Shown: positions 58,407 through 64,000 of the stretch, one piece after another
Layout of the letters: each line of letters starts with the position of its first letter
How positions within the stretch are numbered: position 1 is the first letter of the stretch
Assembly (NCBI GenBank): GCA_016213105.1
Contig: JACRBN010000020.1
Coordinates: 62,001 to 126,000 of the forward strand
DNA from: Chloroflexota bacterium
Lineage (GTDB): Bacteria > Chloroflexota > Anaerolineae > Anaerolineales > Villigracilaceae
Direction: 5' to 3'
Length of the DNA: 64,000 nt
The notes under the pieces: model-generated
Databases searched by the model: none
What the model was told of the DNA's origin: nothing
Seen by the model: only the letters and a program-made list of their open reading frames with translations
Program-made: the position numbers and the translations under genes

Positions 58407-58531
58407 TCCGCGCTGAGCGGAGGCCCTGCAAGGGCCGCAGTCGAAGCGCAAATGTAAAGGACATTTTCCTTTATACCGCTGCCCTTCGACTACGTTCGGA
58501 CGAAGATCACGTCCTCACTCCGCTCAGGGCG
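58407..58531. repeat. Family A element between dppA and dppB
   Basis: TCCGCGCTGAGCGGAGG and ACTCCGCTCAGGGCG are the outer arms, CGCAGTCGAAGCGC and GCCCTTCGACTACG the inner arms. In many transporter operons a hairpin here keeps binding-protein mRNA more abundant than permease mRNA. Confidence 0.85.
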
Positions 58532-58546
58532 TAGGCTGCTCTGTTG

Positions 58547-60172
58547 TTACTTTACAGCCGTCACGTTCAACAGCGACTGCGCCGACTCGATGCCCAGCGG
58601 CGACTCGATGAAGCCCGTGAAGCGGTCGGAGCGGTAGGCTTGCAGCATCTTTTCGTAATAAAGCACGATGTATGGGCGGTCGTTGAAGACCATCTCCTGC
58701 ATCGTCCAGATCACCTTCTGGCGTTCGGCCTTGTCGACGATCTGCTGCTGGTCGAGGTACATCTGGTCGTAATCGGGGTTGTGGTAGCCGCTGTCGCTCC
58801 AGCCGCCTTCCACGAATTGCTCGGTGGTCATGACGGACAGGATGAAATCGGGATCGGGGTCAGGGCCCCAGCCCCATAGCACGAGATCATAGTCGCCTGC
58901 GGGCGTGGTGGCAGCCACCAGGGCGTCAGGATCCACGGCTTCGGGGGTGGCCTTCATGCCTGCCTGGTTGAACCAGCCGGCCATCATGTCCGCGATGCGC
59001 GGATAGACCGCCGAATCGGACGGGAATTGCAGACGGAACTCCAGGCGCAGGTCGTCCTTGGCGCGCACGCCGTCGCTGCCGAGCGCGTACCCTGCCTCAT
59101 CCAATACGCGGTTGGCTTCGGCAATATCAAAGGGAATTTCCTGTATGTTCGGGCTGTGCCAGAAACCGCCGCCCAGCGTGGGCGGGACGATGGAGTCGCC
59201 AGGCGTGCCCAGTCCCTGCGCGACGACTTCCACGATGTCCTGCTTGTTGATGGAGTGGGCAATGGCCAGACGCACGGCGGGATCCGCCAGGGCGGGATTC
59301 CCCGTCGGCGCGGGATCCAGATTCGGGTCGGCGGAGTTGATGATCAATTCGTTGAAGTAACGGCCATTGATGGCGGTGGCGGTCACGCCTTCGTAACCCT
59401 TGACCGTCTCGAAGGCGCTGGCAGGCACTTCATTAACCACATCGATGTCGCCGACCTTGAGGGCCTGGATCATCGCATCCGTGTTATCGAAGGTCTGGAA
59501 GACGATCCCGTCGATCTTGGGCGCGCCATCCATGTAATCTGCAAAGGCGCCCAGCAAAAGCACGCCCGTGTCCTTGTCGAAGGTGTTGATCTTGAACGGC
59601 CCTGTGCCGATGGCCGCAAAGTTGGTAAAGTTTTGCAGATCTTCCGACGTGGTGAAGCCTTTGAAGTCGGGCGGATAGACGGCATACAGGAAGGATACGC
59701 GATAGTCCATGTTGGCGATCGGGTATTCGGTGACGATCACCACGGTCTTGTCATCGGGCGCAGTCACTTCCGCGAAGCCGCCCGTGTAGTTGGCCGAAGC
59801 CGCCCACCCGTCGGGATCTTTCATGATGGCATTGATCGCCCAGGCCATCTGATCAGCGGTGAAGGCCTCGCCGTTATGCCACTTGATTCCATCCTTGAGA
59901 TGATAGGTCCAGGTCAGGCCATCGTTCGAGACCGACCAGTCCTTGGCCAGCATGCCCATGTAGGAGCCGTCGGCCGCTTCCGTGACCATGGTGGAATACA
60001 CCAGGTCGAAGACAGTGTAGGATTCGGTCAGGAAGGCGTAGGCGGGGTTGAGCGTGTCGGGCTTGCCAATCCAACCGAAGCGCAGCGTGGTTCCTTCACC
60101 GCCGCCCCCGCCGCCGCAGGCCGAAAGCAGAATGGCCGCCAATACCAATACATACAACAGTTTTTGTTTCAT
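58547..60172 (-). CDS. dppA: Extracellular solute-binding protein family 5 (peptide-binding lipoprotein)
   Basis: The 541-residue lipoprotein starts at ATG 60172 after GGAGGAGAG. The signal and lipobox ILLSACGG put the lipid-modified Cys at about residue 19, followed by a glycine run. SBP_bac_5 features: RFGWIGKPDTLNPAYAF near 30, WTYHLKDGIKWHNGEAFTADQMAW near 88, and the C-terminal YDLVLWGWGPDPDPDFIL near 430. It captures peptides (or nickel/other ligands in some relatives) for DppBCDF. Confidence 0.94.
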   Translation of the reverse strand: MKQKLLYVLVLAAILLSACGGGGGGEGTTLRFGWIGKPDTLNPAYAFLTESYTVFDLVYSTMVTEAADGSYMGMLAKDWSVSNDGLTWTYHLKDGIKWHNGEAFTADQMAWAINAIMKDPDGWAASANYTGGFAEVTAPDDKTVVIVTEYPIANMDYRVSFLYAVYPPDFKGFTTSEDLQNFTNFAAIGTGPFKINTFDKDTGVLLLGAFADYMDGAPKIDGIVFQTFDNTDAMIQALKVGDIDVVNEVPASAFETVKGYEGVTATAINGRYFNELIINSADPNLDPAPTGNPALADPAVRLAIAHSINKQDIVEVVAQGLGTPGDSIVPPTLGGGFWHSPNIQEIPFDIAEANRVLDEAGYALGSDGVRAKDDLRLEFRLQFPSDSAVYPRIADMMAGWFNQAGMKATPEAVDPDALVAATTPAGDYDLVLWGWGPDPDPDFILSVMTTEQFVEGGWSDSGYHNPDYDQMYLDQQQIVDKAERQKVIWTMQEMVFNDRPYIVLYYEKMLQAYRSDRFTGFIESPLGIESAQSLLNVTAVK

Positions 60173-60379
60173 GGGTCTCTCCTCCAGAGAAGGGTGCAAA
60201 CGAAAAACAAAATCCGCGCCCATGCAGAAACCTGCCTGGGCGCGGGGCGCTCAGCGTGGATGACGGGAATGCAAGCTACGCTTCTTGGAATGCTTCAACA
60301 GGAAAACCTCTCCTAAAAATTGTACTGGATTTTGGGATATAGGAAAAGAGTTTATACTGGGGAATATTCGGAGGCATAT
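60173..60379. promoter_or_regulatory. Divergent control region between peptide importer and S9 peptidase
   Basis: This 207-base region must hold both promoters. An AT-rich stretch (about 60317-60360) with GGATATAGG and TTTATACT is the best area for the peptidase promoter; I see no strong hexamer pair or palindromic operator. Confidence 0.4.
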
Positions 60380-62233
60380 ATGGAAAAGCCCATCAAGTTA
60401 ACCGAGAAGTATGAACGCAATGGCTGGCCCTCTGTGGCACGGCCTGATATCAAACCGCCTGCGGGCTGGAATATTGCCCTGACGACTTCCCTGGAGCGCA
60501 TCCGCTCCCACAATCTATCACCCGATGGGAAATGGATCGCCTACATCAAGGATGGCGAAAGCCTCTCGGACGTATACCTGCTTCCGTTAAATGGAGGCTG
60601 GCCCAGCCGAATCAGCACCGAGCGCGGACTGGTGGCCTACTGGGACGACGAGGTCCCGCAATGGTCGCCCGACTCAAAGTGGATCGCTTTTACAATGAAG
60701 GGTCATGTCCACGTGATGCCAGTGGAAGGCGGCCTGCCGCGCAAGTTGACCGACTTCACCACCCACGCCAGTTCCCCCAAGTGGATGCCTGACTCGAAAG
60801 GCTTGATCGCGCTGACGGAACGCGACGACGCCGACCAGTTGGTCATGACTGACCGCGACGGAGCCTGGCCGCGCGCCCTGACGACCGACTCCCAGGGCGA
60901 CCATTGGGATGCCCAGCCCTCTCCTGATGGCAAATATATGGCCTTTGTTTATCGTCCCTTCGATGACCTGAACCGCCTCGACATCCGCATCGTCGATCTG
61001 GCCAGCGGCGAGATGCGACTCATCCACGGCCTGCCCAAGGTGCGCATGTGGATGCCGCGCTGGTCGCCCGACAGTCAATGGATCGGATTCCTCTCCCAGG
61101 AGGCAGGCCACGATGACGTGTGGCTGGTCAAACCTGACGGATCGGGCCTGCGCCAACTCACAAAGGAAGGACTCGACTTCGCCGAGTTTACCTGGTCGCC
61201 CGATGGCAGGTCCCTGGCGGGGACGCGCATCCACAATGTCTCGTTCGAACTGGTTTTGGTGGATACGGTTTCAGGCGCGGTGACAGACTTGAAAACGGAA
61301 CCAGGCGTCCACTCGCGGCTGTGCTGGCTGCCCGACGGCGGGTCCCTAACCTTCGAGTTCGAGTCGCCCATCCTCTCACCTGATATTTACCGCATCGACC
61401 TGGCCAGCAAACAAGTCACGCAGTTGACCTTCTCCACGCCGCCTGCGCTGGCCGTGTTGAAACTGGTCATGCCCGAGCACATCACCTACAAGAGCTTCGA
61501 CGGACTGGATGTCCCTGCCCTGTTGTTCAAGCCTGAGAAGCCCAACGGCGCGGCGGTGCTGCATCCGCATGGTGGGCCGTCGTCGCTGTATTCGATGGAG
61601 TTCGACATCCTGGCGCAATATCTGCTGGCCAAGGGCTACACCTTCATCGCCCCCAACTATCGCGGCTCGACCGGCTACGGCGTGGAGTTCGAACATCGCA
61701 ACTACGGCGACTGGGGCAAGGGTGATTTGCAGGACTGCCTGTACGGCGCGAAGTTCCTGCGCAGCCTGCCGTGGATCGACCCAACGCGCATCGCCATCCT
61801 GGGCGGCAGTTATGGCGGCTACATGACCGTCGCCGCGCTCTCGCGTGACCCCGATTATCTGTTCGCCTGCGGCGTGGCCAAATACGGCGACTCGAACCTG
61901 ATCAGCTCGTGGGCGCAATGCAACCGCGAACTGCGCCTGTACACCGAGATCTTCCTCGGCCATCCCGCGAAGAATCGACAGGCCTACCTCGACGGCTCGC
62001 CGCTGTACGACGTGAAAAACGTTCAGAAACCTGTGCTGGTTCTGCACGGCCTGCTGGATGACATCGTCCCGCCCGAGGCCTCCGAGGAATGGGTCGAGGC
62101 ATTGAAGCGCGAAGGCAAGACCTTCGAGTACAAGACCTACGATGACGAACCGCACGGCTTCCTGCGCCGTGATAACCTCGACGATGTGTACGAACGTGTC
62201 GAACGGTTTTTGGATTGGTATCTGCTGCCGTAG
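60380..62233 (+). CDS. S9 family prolyl-oligopeptidase-like serine peptidase
   Basis: The 617-residue enzyme starts at ATG 60380 (MEKPIKLTEKYERNG) after GGAGG. Residues 30-365 form a TolB/WD40-like beta-propeller with repeated DGKWIAYIKDGE, WSPDSKWIAFTMKG and MPDSKGLIALTERD units; residues 370-617 form the alpha/beta hydrolase with Ser477 in GGSYGGYMT, Asp in HGLLDDIVPPEAS near 560 and His in DEPHGFLRR near 592. Such enzymes release dipeptides or acyl-amino acids from short peptides. No signal peptide is seen, so it is cytoplasmic. It diverges from the peptide importer, consistent with uptake followed by hydrolysis. Confidence 0.93.
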   Translation: MEKPIKLTEKYERNGWPSVARPDIKPPAGWNIALTTSLERIRSHNLSPDGKWIAYIKDGESLSDVYLLPLNGGWPSRISTERGLVAYWDDEVPQWSPDSKWIAFTMKGHVHVMPVEGGLPRKLTDFTTHASSPKWMPDSKGLIALTERDDADQLVMTDRDGAWPRALTTDSQGDHWDAQPSPDGKYMAFVYRPFDDLNRLDIRIVDLASGEMRLIHGLPKVRMWMPRWSPDSQWIGFLSQEAGHDDVWLVKPDGSGLRQLTKEGLDFAEFTWSPDGRSLAGTRIHNVSFELVLVDTVSGAVTDLKTEPGVHSRLCWLPDGGSLTFEFESPILSPDIYRIDLASKQVTQLTFSTPPALAVLKLVMPEHITYKSFDGLDVPALLFKPEKPNGAAVLHPHGGPSSLYSMEFDILAQYLLAKGYTFIAPNYRGSTGYGVEFEHRNYGDWGKGDLQDCLYGAKFLRSLPWIDPTRIAILGGSYGGYMTVAALSRDPDYLFACGVAKYGDSNLISSWAQCNRELRLYTEIFLGHPAKNRQAYLDGSPLYDVKNVQKPVLVLHGLLDDIVPPEASEEWVEALKREGKTFEYKTYDDEPHGFLRRDNLDDVYERVERFLDWYLLP

Positions 62234-62255
62234 CGCAAATTGGCAATTTGCGCTA
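62231..62255. repeat. Perfect palindrome at the S9 peptidase stop codon
   Basis: TAGCGCAAATTG / CAATTTGCGCTA around one G. The first three bases are the TAG of the peptidase gene, so insertion of this palindrome may have created the stop. Confidence 0.75.
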
Positions 62256-62265
62256 CAAGGTTCCT

Positions 62266-62769
62266 ATGAAAATTTTCATCCGTCCCGAACAATCCAAAGA
62301 CATCCCAGCCATCCATGCCCTGAATGCTTCGGCCTTCCCCACGGACGCCGAGGCGCGGCTGGTGGACATCCTGCGCGCCAACGGCAAGGCCATCTACTCT
62401 TTCGCCGCTGTGAACGATGATGACGAAGTGCTCGGTCATGTGCTGTACAGCCGCGTCACCACTCCCCTGCCCTCAAATGGATTGGGACTCGCGCCCGTGG
62501 CGGTCAAGCCAAAATTCCAGAATCAAGGCATCGGTTCGCAATTGATCCGCGCCAGCCTGGTCGAGGTCAAAGCGGATGGATACGATTTCGTCGTCCTGTT
62601 GGGCGACCCCGCCTACTATCAGCGCTTCGGCTTCCAGGCCGCCAGCGCATTTGGCCTGCAAAACGAATACGGGGTGGATGAAGAGTTTATGGTTTTGAAC
62701 CTGTCGGGCAGGGAGTTGCCGCGTGGGTTGGTGAGATATGCGGAAGAGTTTGGGATATTTTCGGTTTAA
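62266..62769 (+). CDS. GNAT family N-acetyltransferase
   Basis: The 167-residue protein starts MKIFIRPEQSKDIPAIHALN at 62266. Acetyl-CoA motif A is LGLAPVAVKPKFQNQGIGSQLIRASL near residue 72 (Q/RxxGxG/A as QNQGIG), followed by FVVLLGDPAYYQRFGFQAA near 105, the YhbS-like pattern. The substrate is unknown. It lies 32 bases after the peptidase gene across a palindrome. Confidence 0.9.
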   Translation: MKIFIRPEQSKDIPAIHALNASAFPTDAEARLVDILRANGKAIYSFAAVNDDDEVLGHVLYSRVTTPLPSNGLGLAPVAVKPKFQNQGIGSQLIRASLVEVKADGYDFVVLLGDPAYYQRFGFQAASAFGLQNEYGVDEEFMVLNLSGRELPRGLVRYAEEFGIFSV

Positions 62770-62879
62770 TGGTTGAATGGATTTGGGTTTAATAATTCAT
62801 TGTCTATAATGGCTACGCGCAATTTAGACTTATTCCTGAAAAACAGTTCAAAGGAGCTCGCTCCAAATGAGGTTGAGTG

Positions 62880-64000
62880 ATGAAGACGCAACGTAATCGG
62901 TTTATCATCCTGGGGATTCTGGTGATTTTTGCGATCCCCACCTGGATTGGCTATTCAGTGGTCAAATATTTTTCACCAACCGAAACAATCATCCCTTACA
63001 CCAACGATGAATGCTTCGCGTCATTTGAAGATTTTGCATATGCAGTCCCAGACGTTGCTTCCAATCAGACAAAGGACTTTTCTCTTTCTCAGTGGAAGCT
63101 GGTAGCGGAAGTGCCCGGCATTACCATAGATACAAATATTTGGTCATCTGTTTCGGCAACTCGACAAGTGAATGGAGATACAGAAGTCTGGGTTCAACGT
63201 AACCCTAGCGCCAGCCTTTATATGGAGGAAGAATCGAGGAAATATAAGTTTCATGTTTTCCAGGTCAACAAACAAGAATGGAAAACTGTGCCGGCAGAAA
63301 TTGGCGATAGTCATCTCTTCATTGACACACTCTTTGTACGCTCAGATGGCACGCTATGGGGTCGTAATATTTGGAGCTTTGTTTCTGAGATGTCCAACCA
63401 ACCCGTTTTAAGTAGATACAACGATGAGACGGAAAGGTTTGAGGTTGTAGGTGCAACCAGGGCAATTCCCAATGGCACAAAAGATGCGGATCCATATACA
63501 GCCGACCTGCCACAGTGGGCAAAAACCTTCCTGGATTCACAGGGGGTATTTTGGTTTGTCGTAGAGAAAGATGCGATATATAGCTTCGATGTGACCAATC
63601 AAATCGTCAAGCGCCATGCTGATTTATCAAATATATATGTGGATGATGCATATCAATCTACCGATGGCAAGATATACATCTGGCGCTATCCAAACGATCC
63701 AACCTACAGTATGCCATCATTCAAATTGGGCAAGGGAGAAATCCTTCGTTTTGACCCCGAGACAAGTCTGATGGAAACAATCGCAAGTCCCGAAATGTAC
63801 TGGCCCAAAGCGGGTAATTTATGGGTCGATACTTCCGACCGCTTATGGATGGGAGCCATAGGGTGGAGAGACCCGGATGGCACATGGCACGAAATATATC
63901 CGCGCCCCTTTCTTTACTTCGCCAACATGAACACGGGAAACTTCCGTTGGGGAAGCCCAGCCAAGATCGTTTTTGAAAGTTCTGATGGGCGGCTTTGGTT
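62880..64000 (+). CDS. Membrane-anchored extracytoplasmic protein of unknown function (propeller-like), truncated
   Basis: The reading frame is open for 373 codons from ATG 62880 to the right edge with no stop. It starts MKTQRNRFIILGILVIFAIP, with one hydrophobic helix (about 8-27) that anchors it. The remainder has recurring units such as LFVRSDGTLWGRNIWSF, FLDSQGVFWFVVEKDAIYSF, YQSTDGKIYIWRY and WVDTSDRLWMGAIGW at roughly 50-80-residue spacing, like blades of a two-component-regulator-type beta-propeller. The DNA is noticeably richer in A/T and in rarer codons than the rest of the window, so it may be recently acquired. Function unknown. Confidence 0.7.
   Translation, partial: MKTQRNRFIILGILVIFAIPTWIGYSVVKYFSPTETIIPYTNDECFASFEDFAYAVPDVASNQTKDFSLSQWKLVAEVPGITIDTNIWSSVSATRQVNGDTEVWVQRNPSASLYMEEESRKYKFHVFQVNKQEWKTVPAEIGDSHLFIDTLFVRSDGTLWGRNIWSFVSEMSNQPVLSRYNDETERFEVVGATRAIPNGTKDADPYTADLPQWAKTFLDSQGVFWFVVEKDAIYSFDVTNQIVKRHADLSNIYVDDAYQSTDGKIYIWRYPNDPTYSMPSFKLGKGEILRFDPETSLMETIASPEMYWPKAGNLWVDTSDRLWMGAIGWRDPDGTWHEIYPRPFLYFANMNTGNFRWGSPAKIVFESSDGRLW

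Noticed and set aside
62867-62896. Ten-codon ORF starting at the ATG before the truncated right-edge gene
   Set aside because: It overlaps the start of a longer, consistent frame and ends at once; no sign of a leader function.

Overview
The window is a 64 kb piece of a GC-rich bacterial chromosome. No rRNA or tRNA gene was seen and no single gene settles the taxonomy. The mix of genes fits an Anaerolineae-like member of the Chloroflexota: GT-C glycosyltransferase, F420-type oxidoreductase, acyl-CoA dehydrogenase, dipeptide ABC system, a Hanks-type kinase with a Pro/Thr-rich linker, many dispersed palindromic repeats, and TATAAT boxes placed right against start codons. That assignment is inference.

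Layout. 1-9.5 kb (mostly minus strand): a truncated membrane glycosyltransferase, acyl-CoA dehydrogenase, an M55 D-aminopeptidase (plus), an MgtC-like protein, a YyaL/SPATA20 thioredoxin-domain protein carrying an in-frame repeat insertion, a STAS protein, a histidine kinase/response regulator pair and a methyltransferase. 9.6-13.7 kb (plus): NadM-like adenylyltransferase, a vWA/zinc-ribbon protein, a pyruvate-kinase-like barrel protein and glutamine-dependent NAD synthetase. 13.7-16.8 kb: a FAD-dependent amine oxidase diverging from an APC permease across a region with LacI-type operators.

16.9-27 kb is the centrepiece: an ethanolamine-utilisation bacterial microcompartment operon in the order eutN-eutA-eutB-eutC-eutL-eutE-eutM-eutQ-eutJ-tandem BMC protein-small EutQ-N-like protein. 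It encodes pentamer, hexamer and pseudohexamer shell proteins, ethanolamine ammonia-lyase, its reactivase, CoA-acylating acetaldehyde dehydrogenase and accessory proteins. Phosphotransacylase, alcohol dehydrogenase, cobalamin adenosyltransferase and a dedicated regulator are not in the window. Nine of its ten gene junctions hold a dispersed palindromic repeat; only eutB-eutC is tight. Three proteins carry short amphipathic helices that look like encapsulation peptides.

27-36 kb: a secreted LTD/endonuclease protein (minus), a tyrosine recombinase with a textbook promoter and apparently no 5' leader, an 809-residue protein of unknown function with an HxxxDG motif, and a membrane Ser/Thr kinase. 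36-40.4 kb (minus): a TetR-headed operon (TetR, deazaflavin-dependent oxidoreductase, ABC ATPase and permease) with operators over its own promoter, and a lipoprotein intradiol dioxygenase. 40.4-47.4 kb: a MATE exporter, a class IV aminotransferase, then a probable attenuation unit: promoter, 27-codon leader ORF, strong terminator, and a heterodimeric ABC exporter split by a methyltransferase gene. 47.6-48 kb: a hicBA toxin-antitoxin pair. 48-53.4 kb (minus): a GGEEF diguanylate cyclase and a CheB-CheR-PAS fusion that share closely related PAS domains. 53.5-60.2 kb (minus): an rRNA/tRNA methyltransferase and a complete dpp-type peptide ABC transporter. 60.4-64 kb (plus): an S9 peptidase divergent from the transporter, a GNAT acetyltransferase, and a truncated AT-richer anchored protein.

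Several families of short inverted-repeat elements (about 50-140 bp) recur throughout. They supply stop codons, Shine-Dalgarno sequences and, in one case, 31 in-frame codons to host genes.
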